Source: Saccharopolyspora oryzae (GTDB taxonomy: Bacteria > Actinomycetota > Actinomycetes > Mycobacteriales > Pseudonocardiaceae). Taken from it: a stretch of DNA of 45,193 bases. A program made the translations under genes and the position numbers. Under the pieces are notes generated by a model. The model made no database searches, had not been told where the DNA came from, and worked only from the letters and a program-made list of their open reading frames with translations. Positions 24,194 to 31,906 of this stretch are shown one piece after another. The first letter of the stretch is position 1; each line of letters opens with the position of its first letter. The stretch spans positions 1 through 45,193 of the forward strand of contig NZ_JAQGLA010000064.1 in assembly GCF_027853915.1 (NCBI RefSeq). Direction: 5' to 3'.

Positions 24194-24293
24194 AGTCGAC
24201 GGCCCCACGCGTGACCGGTCCGGAAACCTCCGTCATCGCTCCCGGACCTCGACGTCACACCAGCGCCCACGAGAGCCAGAGCCGGAGGCGTCC

Positions 24294-24575
24294 ATGGCAA
24301 GCGGACACATCACCGCCAACTACCTGCCCGAAGGTGACGACTGGCTGGTCACCGTCACCACCGGCACCGACGAGCGCAGCGCCCGCGCGCCGGGCCTCAT
24401 CGCCGCGCGCGACCAGGCCGACCAGCTCATCGAGCAGCTCGCGCCCAGCGCGGTCGGCCGGATCGTGATCCACCTGCTCGACGGCGACGGCTTCGCCTTC
24501 ACCACCGCATACCTGCAGGCCCGGCACGGGGTGTCCGCCGAACCGGCCGCCGGCACGGCGAAGCGGAGCGGCTGA
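24294..24575 (+). CDS. Small conserved-type hypothetical protein (93 aa)
   Basis: A GGAGG lies five bases before the ATG. The protein has a compact alpha/beta pattern: a strand pair with DDWLVTVTTGTDERSARA, a helix GLIAARDQADQLIEQLAP, then RIVIHLLDGDGFAFTTAYL. This looks like the HicB-like or DUF1902-type small fold in outline (strand, strand, strand, helix, strand), but I cannot name a family. No HTH or toxin partner lies beside it. It is between the MocA-like gene and a TetR regulator, on the same strand. Confidence 0.65.
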   Translation: MASGHITANYLPEGDDWLVTVTTGTDERSARAPGLIAARDQADQLIEQLAPSAVGRIVIHLLDGDGFAFTTAYLQARHGVSAEPAAGTAKRSG

Positions 24576-24731
24576 GGCTCGCGGGACGATCCGGACCCGT
24601 GCACAGTGGACCCACAGCTCGGCCCGCTCACCAGGGCACGCGCAGATCGTGAACCAAAACGACGACCCGGCTCGGAGCTTAAGATGGCGGTCGTGAACGC
24701 GCCGACGAGCAGTGCCCGCGAGGAGGAGCAG

Positions 24732-25334
24732 GTGTCCAGCGCTGAGCAGGCCCGGCCGACCAGCGGCCGGGGACGGCCGCGGGACGCCTCCCGCGACGCC
24801 GCGCTGCGCCAAGCCGCGATGGAAGTCCTCTCCCAGGTCGGCTACCGGGCGCTGACCATGGATGCCGTCGCCGCGCACGCGCGGGCCGGCAAGGCCACCA
24901 TCTACCGGCGCTGGGACTCCAAGCTGGACCTGGTCATCGACACCTGCACCCAGCTGGTCCAGCGCAACATCCCGGAACCGGACCGGGGCTCCATCCGGGA
25001 CGACCTCGGCGACTTCCTGCGCAGCTTCGCCTCGTTCCTCACCGGCCCGGTCGGCAAGGCCGCCCAGGCGCTGGTCGGCGAGCTGCCGCACGAGCCGGAG
25101 CTGGCCGCCGCGTTCCGCGAGTCCTTCCTGCTGCCGCAGCGCGACGTCCTGCGCCGCCTCATCGAACGCGGAGTGCAGCGCGGCGAGATCCGCCCGGACG
25201 CCCCCATCGACACGGTCGTCGAGATCACCGGGGCCTGCCTGATCTACCGGCTGATGCTCACCGACGAGCCCCTCGACACCGGATTCGTGGACCGCCTGGT
25301 CACCGAAGCCCTGATGCCCCTCCTGCACGGCTGA
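24732..25334 (+). CDS. TetR family transcriptional regulator
   Basis: A 200-aa regulator. The N-terminal HTH reads AAMEVLSQVGYRALTMDAVA followed by AGKATIYRRWDSKLDLV, with the recognition helix around KATIYRRW. The C-terminal half is a TetR_C-type ligand domain (FASFLTGPVGKAAQALVGEL). The GTG at 24732 is chosen because a GGAGGAG lies directly upstream and it gives the usual family length; an ATG at 24684 would add 16 residues. Its target is unclear; it is not divergent from a transporter, and the MOSC gene starts 54 bases downstream, possibly co-transcribed. Confidence 0.88.
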   Translation: MSSAEQARPTSGRGRPRDASRDAALRQAAMEVLSQVGYRALTMDAVAAHARAGKATIYRRWDSKLDLVIDTCTQLVQRNIPEPDRGSIRDDLGDFLRSFASFLTGPVGKAAQALVGELPHEPELAAAFRESFLLPQRDVLRRLIERGVQRGEIRPDAPIDTVVEITGACLIYRLMLTDEPLDTGFVDRLVTEALMPLLHG

Positions 25335-25388
25335 TCCACTCCCCGTCGCGAGATAGGGTGAAGCCCGGACTCGGGAACGGAGGATCGC

Positions 25389-26105
25389 GTGGCGCGGGGA
25401 ACGGTTTCAGAGCTCACACGGTGGCCGGTGAAGTCGTTGCGCGGCGAACCGGTCCGGGCCGCCCGGTTCGACGACCGCGGCATGGCGGGAGACCGGGCTT
25501 ACGCCCTGCGCGACGAACGCCCGAAGCGCGCGGGCAAGGTGCTGACCGTCCGGCAGAACCCGGGCATGCTCAGCTGGGGCGCCACCTACGGCGAGACCAC
25601 CGACCCGTCGGAACCACCGCAGCTGCGCGGTCCGGACGGCACGACCTGGACCTGGGAAGACCCGAAACTCGGCGACGTGCTCGCCGACTCCTTCGGCATC
25701 CCGCTGAGCCTGCGGGCCGCCGACGGCCAGCAGGACCGCGGCCCGACAGTGCTCGTCACCTTCGAAGCATCGCGCACCGGACTCGGCGAAGAACTGGGCG
25801 TCGAAGTCGACCTGCGCCGGTTCCGCACGAACCTGCACATCGACGCGGACCTGCCCGCCTTCGCCGAAGAGCAGTGGGAAACCGGAGCGACGATCACCGC
25901 GGGCGACGTGGAACTGGAAGTCACCGGCGAGAACGCCGGGCCGTGCATCCGCTGCGCGGTGCCGAGCTGGGACGCCGAAGGCCGGGAACGCTGGCGAGAC
26001 CTGCAAACCCACCTGATCGACCGCCACGACAACAAGTTCGGCGTCATCATGCGAGTCACCAAGCCCGGCGAGATCCGCCTCGGCGACCCGGTCACGACGA
26101 GATGA
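25389..26105 (+). CDS. MOSC domain protein with N-terminal beta barrel
   Basis: A 238-aa protein with the MOSC_N beta-barrel (VSELTRWPVKSLRGEPV) and a MOSC domain carrying the conserved Cys in GENAGPCIRCAVPSW, near residue 184. Family members such as YcbX and mARC bind the molybdenum cofactor through this Cys and reduce N-hydroxylated compounds. This fits the molybdoenzyme theme of the preceding region. GGAGG lies six bases upstream of the GTG. A hairpin terminator begins within the stop codon. Confidence 0.9.
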   Translation: MARGTVSELTRWPVKSLRGEPVRAARFDDRGMAGDRAYALRDERPKRAGKVLTVRQNPGMLSWGATYGETTDPSEPPQLRGPDGTTWTWEDPKLGDVLADSFGIPLSLRAADGQQDRGPTVLVTFEASRTGLGEELGVEVDLRRFRTNLHIDADLPAFAEEQWETGATITAGDVELEVTGENAGPCIRCAVPSWDAEGRERWRDLQTHLIDRHDNKFGVIMRVTKPGEIRLGDPVTTR

Positions 26106-26133
26106 ACCCTGCCGGGAACACCTGGCAGGGTTC
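26104..26133 (+). terminator. Terminator after the MOSC gene
   Basis: Perfect 10-bp stem (arms GAACCCTGCC and GGCAGGGTTC) overlapping the stop codon of the MOSC gene. Confidence 0.75.
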
Positions 26134-26151
26134 GGGGGAAGTGCGGTGGAA

Positions 26152-26185
26152 ACCCGCGGGCCCTCGGCGAAGAAGGCCCACGGGT
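26152..26185 (-). terminator. Terminator after the DUF3618 gene
   Basis: On the minus strand, arms ACCCGTGGGCC and GGCCCGCGGGT (one mismatch) lie immediately beyond the DUF3618 stop, back to back with the MOSC terminator. Confidence 0.6.
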
Positions 26186-26186
26186 C

Positions 26187-26408
26187 TCACCGGAACAGCT
26201 TGCGCACCACCACGACGGCGACCAGGGCACCAACCCCGATCAACGCGTAGCGCACCCGCGGATCGTTGAGCTTCTCCTGCACGCTGGCCTTGCCGGCCTC
26301 GACGAACCGCTGCGGGTTCGCCTTGACGCTCAGCTCGTCCAGAGTGTTGGCCAGCGCTTCACGCGCCTGCTCGATGTCGCGCTCGATGGCGTCCGGATCA
26401 CGAGCCAC
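26187..26408 (-). CDS. DUF3618 family small membrane protein
   Basis: A 73-aa protein starting ARDPDAIERDIEQAREALA, which is the DUF3618 signature, with a further conserved LDELSVKANPQRFVE. Residues 52-68 form one transmembrane helix (YALIGVGALVAVVVVRK). DUF3618 proteins are common in actinobacteria, often next to phage-shock-like Phage_holin_3_6 and DUF3040-type membrane genes; here it stands alone. A GTG with GAGGAGG upstream is the start. Function is unknown beyond membrane association. Confidence 0.88.
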   Translation of the reverse strand: MARDPDAIERDIEQAREALANTLDELSVKANPQRFVEAGKASVQEKLNDPRVRYALIGVGALVAVVVVRKLFR

Positions 26409-26559
26409 GTGTCCTCCTCACCCTTCACCTGGCTGCTGACCACCGTAGAGCACCGGCGAACCGGCACCGCACCAGCGGTTGGCGTGTCGCGCGCGGTGCT
26501 GGAACGGACACACCCCGCCGACCAAGATCGCACCACGCGTTAGGCTGGGCAGCACGACG

Positions 26560-26633
26560 GGGGCCGTAGCCCAATTGGCAGAGGCACTAGGTTTAGGTCC
26601 TAGCCAGTGAGGGTTCGAGTCCCTCCGGCCCCA
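26560..26633 (+). tRNA. tRNA with anticodon UAG (Leu, CUA codon), class I body
   Basis: A full cloverleaf is present: acceptor GGGGCCG/CGGCCCC, D-arm GCCC...GGC, anticodon stem CTAGG/CCTAG with loop TTTAGGT (anticodon UAG at 26594-26596, U33 and G37), T-arm GAGGG-TTCGAGT-CCCTC and discriminator A. CCA is not encoded. The variable loop is only CCAGT, five bases, whereas bacterial tRNA-Leu normally has a long variable arm. The anticodon and A73 say leucine, the body says class I. Confidence 0.9.
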
Positions 26634-26786
26634 CGAGGCGGCTCACGCTGCTCATCGACCTGCGGTCGATTTCGCCGGTGCCCGCCTTTTCATTGCGGGG
26701 GCCGAGCCCCCGCAGACCCCCACGGCGCGGTGGTCGCCTTTCGTCGGCTCCGCACCCGTCGTTCGTTCCCGACCTGCTCCCGGACC
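26634..26786. terminator. Region after the tRNA with two hairpins
   Basis: Two perfect hairpins are seen: ATCGACC-TGC-GGTCGAT followed by TTT (26654-26670), a likely tRNA terminator, and TGCGGGGG-N5-CCCCCGCA (26694-26714). No gene is visible. Confidence 0.5.
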
Positions 26787-27167
26787 TCAGGCTTCGTCGA
26801 TCTCGATGAAGTCTTGGAGAGGGATGAAGTCCTTGATGTTTCGGGTGTAGAGGCGGGCGTCGTGGGCATGGGCGGTTGCCGCGATCAAAAGATCCATTGT
26901 GCGAGCGCGCGGTTTTCTGCCCGATCTAGCTACTGCGGCGGCGAGTTCGCCGTAACTCGCCGCAACCGCGTCGTCGACCGGCAGCGGATCAAATCGTTTG
27001 GCGAGAGCGGACAGACGACGGAGCCGGTCGGCTCTCGCCTGCTCGTCCTTGGCGATCAGCACACCGAAATGGAGCTCGGCCATAGTCGCGGCGCTGATCG
27101 CCAATTTGCCGGGGATGGGCGCCGCGTCGGTGGCGATGACGATGCTGGTGTCAAGGATTGCCCTCAC
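26787..27167 (-). CDS. vapC: VapC-type PIN-domain toxin ribonuclease
   Basis: A 126-aa PIN-domain protein. Acidic catalytic residues are in place: Asp in RAILDTSIVIATD, Glu in ATMAELHFG, Asp in RTMDLLIAATA and Asp in RNIKDFIPL. VapC toxins cut tRNA or rRNA. The GTG at 27167 is chosen because the family starts MRAILDTS and because it overlaps the antitoxin stop as GTGA. An ATG four codons upstream is possible. The antitoxin gene lies directly upstream on the same strand. Confidence 0.9.
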   Translation of the reverse strand: MRAILDTSIVIATDAAPIPGKLAISAATMAELHFGVLIAKDEQARADRLRRLSALAKRFDPLPVDDAVAASYGELAAAVARSGRKPRARTMDLLIAATAHAHDARLYTRNIKDFIPLQDFIEIDEA

Positions 27168-27436
27168 GTTTCGCCCCATGGGTCGCGAAGCTGCTGGTCA
27201 ATGAGATCGCGGTCCGTTTCCCAGCCACGATCCGGGGCGCCCACGAAGATGTCGGCAATCTCATCGAAGCTCTGCCAACGCCGGGGGCCTGCGATCGGCA
27301 CCAGTCGCGCACTCGGACGACCGGCGACGGTGATGGTGATCTCGTCGCCCGCTTCGACTTGGCGGACGAGGTCAGAGGCGTGTTGCCGCAGTTCACGCAG
27401 TCCGACCGTTGTGGCGTCTGCTGTCATGAGTTCCAT
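27164..27436 (-). CDS. vapB: VapB/Phd-YefM-type antitoxin
   Basis: A 90-aa antitoxin. Residues 10-55 form the Phd/YefM DNA-binding and dimer domain (TVGLRELRQHASDLVRQVEA and ITVAGRPSARLVPI). The C-terminal half (SFDEIADIFVGAPDRGWETD) is the acidic toxin-wrapping tail. Two ATGs open the frame (27436 and 27427). The first touches a GTAGC-N6-GCTAC dyad and would be nearly leaderless; the second fits the family start better. The module sits 150 bases beyond a tRNA gene. Confidence 0.87.
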   Translation of the reverse strand: MELMTADATTVGLRELRQHASDLVRQVEAGDEITITVAGRPSARLVPIAGPRRWQSFDEIADIFVGAPDRGWETDRDLIDQQLRDPWGET

Positions 27437-27437
27437 G

Positions 27438-27453
27438 GTAGCGCAAGTGCTAC
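27438..27453. promoter_or_regulatory. Dyad operator in front of vapB
   Basis: The dyad GTAGC-GCAAGT-GCTAC ends one base before the first ATG of the antitoxin gene. Type II antitoxins usually repress their own promoter through such a dyad, so this is the likely VapB(C) operator. Confidence 0.6.
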
Positions 27454-27597
27454 ATCAGCGTCTCGGGTAGCGGGCCGGCCCGATCCTGACACCTGCCGAC
27501 GAGGCGCTATCCATAGGCCGACGCCAAGCATCGAACCTTCTGCTTGCGCCTGACCAGCACATCTGCAGGATTTCGAGCATCGCTCCTGCAGGGAGAC

Positions 27598-27633
27598 GTG
27601 CGCGGGCGGTCGTTCGGGCGGCCGCCCGCGCAC
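27598..27633 (-). terminator. Terminator after the secreted-protein gene
   Basis: A perfect 12-bp stem (arms GTGCGCGGGCGG and CCGCCCGCGCAC) with a 12-base loop lies eight bases beyond the stop of the minus-strand gene ending at 27642. Confidence 0.7.
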
Positions 27634-27641
27634 GGTTTTGG

Positions 27642-28085
27642 TCAGGCGTTGATCGTGATGTGGTGGGCGATGCCCTCGTGCTTCTCGGGCAGCTGCATTC
27701 CCTTGACGGTCACCTTCTTGCCCTGGGTGAGCTGGTCAGCCGCGACCGGCTTGCCCGCCTCGTCCCGCACGGTCGCCTTCTTCGGGACCGCGAAGGTGAT
27801 CTCCTGCTGCTTGCCGTCCTTGGCCTTGCCCGCCACGGTGATGAGCTGGACGTCGTGGCCCCGGACCTTCTTCGTCCCGACCTTCGTGATCGTGCCGGTG
27901 AGCTCGACGTGCTGGCCCTTGTGCCTGTCGTGCTGGCCCTCGTGCGGGTGCTGGGCCTGCTGCTGGGCGGCGGGCTGCTGCGGGGCGTCGGTCGTCGCCG
28001 CGTTGGCGGCGGAGCCGAAGGCCACGGCGGGGAGCAGTGCGATGCCTGCGACGAGTCCGGCGCGGCGGGCAGTCTTGCTGATCAT
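27642..28085 (-). CDS. Secreted small protein, His/Gln-rich linker plus beta-barrel-like domain
   Basis: A 147-aa exported protein. The signal peptide has a basic start (ISKTARR), a hydrophobic core (LVAGIALLPAVAF) and a likely cleavage after ANA near residue 29. A linker rich in Gln, His and Pro follows (QQPAAQQQAQHPHEGQHDRH), which could bind metal. The rest is all-beta with the pattern HVELTGTITKVGTKKVRG, ITVAGKAKDG and KVTVKGMQLPEKHEGIAHHI, like an OB-fold or DUF5666-type domain. I cannot assign a function. It is downstream of the deacetylase on the same strand, 87 bases apart. Confidence 0.75.
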   Translation of the reverse strand: MISKTARRAGLVAGIALLPAVAFGSAANAATTDAPQQPAAQQQAQHPHEGQHDRHKGQHVELTGTITKVGTKKVRGHDVQLITVAGKAKDGKQQEITFAVPKKATVRDEAGKPVAADQLTQGKKVTVKGMQLPEKHEGIAHHITINA

Positions 28086-28172
28086 GGATTTCCTCTCCGA
28101 TCTTCGGGGTGACCGGTCCGTCGGTGACCGGTGATCGCAGGCTGCCCACGCCGGCTGGGAGGTTCGTGCGGC

Positions 28173-29054
28173 CTAGCTGGGACGAACCTGGGAATCCGCG
28201 CGCAGGTAGTGCTCGGCGATCTCGTCGCTGGTGGTCAGCCAGACGTCGGGCTGCGCGGCGAGGTACTCCAGGGCCTGGTCCAGGTACTTGTGGCGGAACG
28301 GCTGGCCGATCACGAACGGGTGCAGGGCCAGCGCCATCACCCGGCCGCTGTGCTCGGAGTCGTCGCGCAGCTGCTCGTACTGGTCCTTGACCATCTGCAG
28401 GAAGTCCGGGCCGGTGAGGCCCCGGCCGAACAGGATCAGGTCGTTGAGCTCGACCGAGTACGGGACGCTGAGCATGCCGGGCACGTTCAGGCGGTACGGC
28501 TGGTCGTCGTTCGTCCAGTCCAGGACGTAGTCCAGGCCGAGCTCGGCGAGCAGCGACGGGGTGTTGAAGGTCTCGGTCAGCCCAGGCCCCATCCAGCCGC
28601 GCGGCTGCTGGCCCGTCGCCGCGCGGATGGTGTCGACGATGTCGGTGAGGACGTCGCGTTCTTCGTCCAGGCCCATGTCGGTGTGCAGGATCGAGTTGGT
28701 CCGCCCGTGCGCGAGCCAGGCCCAGTTCCGCTCCAGACCAGCCTTGATGATCTGCGGGTAGTGCTCGGCGACGTCGGAGTTCAGCAGCGCGCTCGCCCGG
28801 ATGCCGTGGCGGTCCAGGCTCTCGATGGTGCGCCAGATGCCGACCCGGACGCCGTAGTCGCGCCAGCCGTGGTTGAGGGCGTCGGGGACCAGGTTCGCCG
28901 CGCCGGGCCAGATGCTGGTGGACGGGCGGCCGACGAGGAAGTGCTCGATGTTGAGCCCGACGTAGGCGGCGACCCTGGCGCCACCGGGCCAGGTGATCTT
29001 CGGGCGCTCGGTGATCGGGCTGTAGTCGAAGGGGATGCTCTCGGTGTTCGTCAT
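28173..29054 (-). CDS. Polysaccharide deacetylase-fold protein, PuuE allantoinase-like
   Basis: A 293-aa NodB-homology protein. The start FDYSPITERPKITWPGGARV and the block DYGVRVGIWRTIESLDRHGI match the metal-independent PuuE-type allantoinase branch better than chitin deacetylases, which would show TFDDG. AHGRTNS and WMGPGLTETFNTPSLLAELG follow the same plan. Allantoinase would fit purine breakdown, but no uricase or allantoicase genes are in the window, so the substrate is open. The promoter has a 19-base spacer with a central palindrome, a MerR hallmark, and the mRNA would be leaderless. The divergent MerR gene probably controls it. Confidence 0.8.
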   Translation of the reverse strand: MTNTESIPFDYSPITERPKITWPGGARVAAYVGLNIEHFLVGRPSTSIWPGAANLVPDALNHGWRDYGVRVGIWRTIESLDRHGIRASALLNSDVAEHYPQIIKAGLERNWAWLAHGRTNSILHTDMGLDEERDVLTDIVDTIRAATGQQPRGWMGPGLTETFNTPSLLAELGLDYVLDWTNDDQPYRLNVPGMLSVPYSVELNDLILFGRGLTGPDFLQMVKDQYEQLRDDSEHSGRVMALALHPFVIGQPFRHKYLDQALEYLAAQPDVWLTTSDEIAEHYLRADSQVRPS

Positions 29055-29061
29055 GCCGGCA

Positions 29062-29092
29062 CGGTAAGAGTTAACATCGATGTCAGGTTCAA
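29062..29092 (-). promoter_or_regulatory. MerR-type promoter/operator of the deacetylase gene
   Basis: On the minus strand TTGAAC (29087-29092) is followed by 19 bases and TTACCG (29062-29067). The spacer contains the perfect dyad ACATCGATGT (29074-29083). A 19-bp spacer with a central dyad is the classic arrangement for activation by MerR proteins. Transcription would start at about 29055, immediately before the ATG at 29054. Confidence 0.6.
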
Positions 29093-29116
29093 GTCCGGAT
29101 TCACGCGGGGGTCGAG

Positions 29117-29485
29117 ATGCGGATCGGTGAGCTCGCCCGGCGCACCGGGGTCAGCGAGCGGTCGCTGCGCTACTACGAGCAGCAGGGACTGCTCGCGGCG
29201 GACCGCACGCCCGGCGGCCAGCGCGACTACCCGGAGCGGGCCGTGGACCGGGTGATCCGCATCCAGGAGCTGTTCGCGGCGGGCCTGCACAGCAAGAAGA
29301 TCGCGCAGCTGCTGCCGTGCATGCGGGACGCCGACGGCAGGCCGTCCGAGATCGCCACGCCGAAGCTGGTCGCCGAGCTCTCCGCCGAGCGGGATCGCAT
29401 CGAGCGGATGATCGGCGAGCTGAACAACTCCCGCGACGTCCTCGACGAGGTGATCGAGGCCGCCTCGGAGCAGACGGGCGCGTGA
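29117..29485 (+). CDS. MerR family transcriptional regulator
   Basis: A 122-aa regulator. The winged HTH reads MRIGELARRTGVSERSLRYY followed by EQQGLLAADRTPGGQRDYPE, and a long dimerisation helix follows (ELSAERDRIERMIGELNNSR). There is no Cys pattern of metal-sensing members, so it is likely a drug or redox type. One isolated Cys occurs in LLPCMRD. It diverges from the deacetylase gene with a MerR-type promoter between. Its stop codon overlaps the ATG of the kinase gene, so a MerR and a histidine kinase are co-translated, an uncommon pairing. Confidence 0.9.
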   Translation: MRIGELARRTGVSERSLRYYEQQGLLAADRTPGGQRDYPERAVDRVIRIQELFAAGLHSKKIAQLLPCMRDADGRPSEIATPKLVAELSAERDRIERMIGELNNSRDVLDEVIEAASEQTGA

Positions 29486-30420
29486 TGCTGCGGAACCGCG
29501 AGCGGCGGGCAGCCGAGGCGATCACCGCTCAGCTGGCCCGAGGCGGACCTCCGGACCCGCGTGCGCTCGCCGAAGCCGTGGGTGGCGCCGTGGGCGCAAC
29601 CGGTTGTGCGCTCGTCATCGGGGAGCAGCGGTTCCAGTGGGGCGACGGCGAGTCGTGGGTGGAGCAGGACGTCGAACACGGCGGCTCGGTGTGCGGAAAG
29701 CTCGCCCTGGCACCGGAATCCGTCGGGCCGCTGCCCGGCGTCGCTGCCGTGCTCGGCGCACCGGTCGCGATGATCGGGCTCGCTCGGGAGACCGATCGCC
29801 TGCGCCGCGTCGGCGACCGGGCCGCTCGTGCGCTGGTCGACGACCGGTGGCGGGCCGCCGCCGAGATGGAAGCCGAGCGCCGCGGGCTGGAGCGCGATCT
29901 GCACGACGGCGCGCAGCACCAGCTGGTCGCGCTGCGCATGTCCTTGGCGCTCGCCGAGCACGCGGGCGCCGGGAGCGAGCACGTCGCGAAGCTGATGGCG
30001 CAGTTGGACGACGCCGAGCGGGTGCTGGTCGAGACCGCCGCCGGGATCCTGCCCGACGTCCTCGCCTCCGAAGGCCTCGCAGCGGCGCTGCGCACCGAGC
30101 TGGACCGGCACGACACCGTCGCGCTCGACCTCTCGGGGCTGCGGCGCCGCTATCCGACGCCGGTCGAATCGGCCGTCTACTACATCCTCCTCGAAGCCGT
30201 GAACAACGCGCGCAAGCACGCGACGGGCGCGCGCATCACCGTGACCGCGTGGGACAGCTACGAGGGCCTGATGTTCTCCGTCGCCGACGACGGGCCGGGC
30301 TTCGACGCATCGCTGGGCCTGCCCAACCTCACCGCGCGGGCCGAGTCGGTCGGCGGTGTCGTGGAGGTCCGCTCCGCTCCCGGCGCGGGCACCGCCGTCC
30401 GCGGCGTCGTCCCGTTCTGA
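29485..30420 (+). CDS. Soluble NarL-type sensor histidine kinase
   Basis: A 311-aa kinase without membrane segments. Residues 1-120 form a possible GAF-like sensor with two Cys (41 and 70). The HisKA_3 phospho-acceptor is LERDLHDGAQHQLVALRM with His140. The ATPase domain has an N box LLEAVNNARKHA (236-246) and a G box VADDGPGFDA (267-275), so it should be active. No response regulator is encoded next to it; the nearest, at 31903-32577, is on the opposite strand and is flanked by degenerate kinases. Its ATG overlaps the MerR stop. Confidence 0.87.
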   Translation: MLRNRERRAAEAITAQLARGGPPDPRALAEAVGGAVGATGCALVIGEQRFQWGDGESWVEQDVEHGGSVCGKLALAPESVGPLPGVAAVLGAPVAMIGLARETDRLRRVGDRAARALVDDRWRAAAEMEAERRGLERDLHDGAQHQLVALRMSLALAEHAGAGSEHVAKLMAQLDDAERVLVETAAGILPDVLASEGLAAALRTELDRHDTVALDLSGLRRRYPTPVESAVYYILLEAVNNARKHATGARITVTAWDSYEGLMFSVADDGPGFDASLGLPNLTARAESVGGVVEVRSAPGAGTAVRGVVPF

Positions 30421-30424
30421 CTGG

Positions 30425-31906
30425 TCAGGACGGGACGAGCAGGCCTTCCGCGGTGCGGACGAGCACCTCGCAGGCTGCGCGATCGCGTCTCCCGACCACC
30501 GGGTGCTCGGCGTGCGCGCGCCAGCCGGACACCGCTGCGCGGGCCGCGACCAGCACGTCCTCATCGGTTGCGTCGGCGGGCAGGCCCAGGCGGCTGCGCG
30601 GGTCGATGCCGTCGGCACCGAGCAGCCGGGCCGCAGCACCGCTCACGCCGCGCAGCACTCGGCCGCTCTCGAGCTCGTCGAGCAGGTCCAGTTCGGCGAA
30701 CTCGTGCGCGTCGGCGGCCACCTGCTCGACGGCCCAGCGCAGCTCGTGGTCGGCGGGCAGCTTGCCGACGAGGTCGCGCATCGCGACCATCGCCCGGCGC
30801 GCGGCGATCACCGGGGCGTTCGCGGCGGGCGGTGGCGCGGTCAGCTGCTCCGCGATCGCGTCCCACTCCGGCGACCCGTCCTGGCCGCGCCGCACCAGGT
30901 CGCGCACCTTCCGGTAGATCGCGCTGCGCTCCAGCTCAGCGGGGTCGACCGCGGGCGTGACCGGCTCGACCCGCTCCGGGAGCCGCACCGCGACGACGGT
31001 CGTGCCGTCGACGACCGCTTCCATCTCGCCGCCGAGCACCGCGAGCCGTTCCACGTCCTGGCTGAGCCGCAGGTCCACTTCGGCAGGTGCCTCGATCCTG
31101 GCCCGCAGCGCGTCGTCCCGGCTGAAGGTGACCGTCACCGGGTGGTCGGCCATGAGGTTCAGCACAGCCGAAACCGCGTGGTAGAAGCCGGATTCCAGCT
31201 GCCAGCCGGCTCGACGGCCGAGGTCGCCGGCGAAGGTCACCGGGCGCGGCAGGGTCGCCGCCAGCTCCTCCAGCGCCGCGCGCGGACCGCGGTCGGGCAG
31301 CATCGACGGGAACACCCCGCGCACCACCGACCGGAAGTCGTCGATCAGCTCCTCCAGCGCGTTCTCGGCCCCGGCGAGCCCCCGGCCTTCATCGGCGGCC
31401 CGCAGCGACGTGCGCACCTCGTCGAGATCGCGCAGGGTCGTCTCGGTGATCGCCCGGACCAGCCGGTGCCGTTCCAGGTCGCGGACCTGCGCGAGGCGCG
31501 CGCGGGCGTTGCTCAGCTCCGCGCTCAGGCGTTGTGCCCGCAGGTCCGCTGCGGAGTGGTCGACGTGCAGGCGCGACAGCTGGACCGCCACCCCGAGCCA
31601 GGCCGCCGTGTCGCGCAGCAACGAGCGCGCCGCGTCGTCCCACTTGGTCGGCGCGATGAGGAACAGCGAACCGCCCGTCGATCCGACCGGCTCCTCCCCC
31701 ACCGCGTCGGCGACACCGGACAACCCGGCAGGCCAGGACTCGACGACGACGTGGCTGCGCTCGGTCGGGACCGCGTGAACAGCCTTCCCACCAGTGCTTT
31801 CCGCCAGGTTGCGGACCAGGGCCGCGGCCAGCCGCTCCGGTGGTTCGGCGGCGGCGACCTCGTGCGGCGGCCGTCCCGCGGAGGACAACCAACGCCGAAC
31901 CCTCAA
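30425..31906 (-). CDS. Degenerate histidine-kinase-like protein
   Basis: A 493-aa soluble protein, coupled to the response regulator by an ATGA overlap. Residues 1-125 look like a GAF-type sensor. A helical segment aligns with HisKA_3 (RDLERHRLVRAITETTLRDL), but the usual ERDLHDG is altered so that the phospho-acceptor His is not in its normal place. The ATPase-like part (FYHAVSAVLNLMADHPVTVT) lacks the N-box Asn and any DxGxG box. The last 170 residues are helical, with no domain I recognise. It is probably a pseudokinase acting as a binding partner or phosphatase-like modulator for the regulator. Confidence 0.75.
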   Translation of the reverse strand: MRVRRWLSSAGRPPHEVAAAEPPERLAAALVRNLAESTGGKAVHAVPTERSHVVVESWPAGLSGVADAVGEEPVGSTGGSLFLIAPTKWDDAARSLLRDTAAWLGVAVQLSRLHVDHSAADLRAQRLSAELSNARARLAQVRDLERHRLVRAITETTLRDLDEVRTSLRAADEGRGLAGAENALEELIDDFRSVVRGVFPSMLPDRGPRAALEELAATLPRPVTFAGDLGRRAGWQLESGFYHAVSAVLNLMADHPVTVTFSRDDALRARIEAPAEVDLRLSQDVERLAVLGGEMEAVVDGTTVVAVRLPERVEPVTPAVDPAELERSAIYRKVRDLVRRGQDGSPEWDAIAEQLTAPPPAANAPVIAARRAMVAMRDLVGKLPADHELRWAVEQVAADAHEFAELDLLDELESGRVLRGVSGAAARLLGADGIDPRSRLGLPADATDEDVLVAARAAVSGWRAHAEHPVVGRRDRAACEVLVRTAEGLLVPS

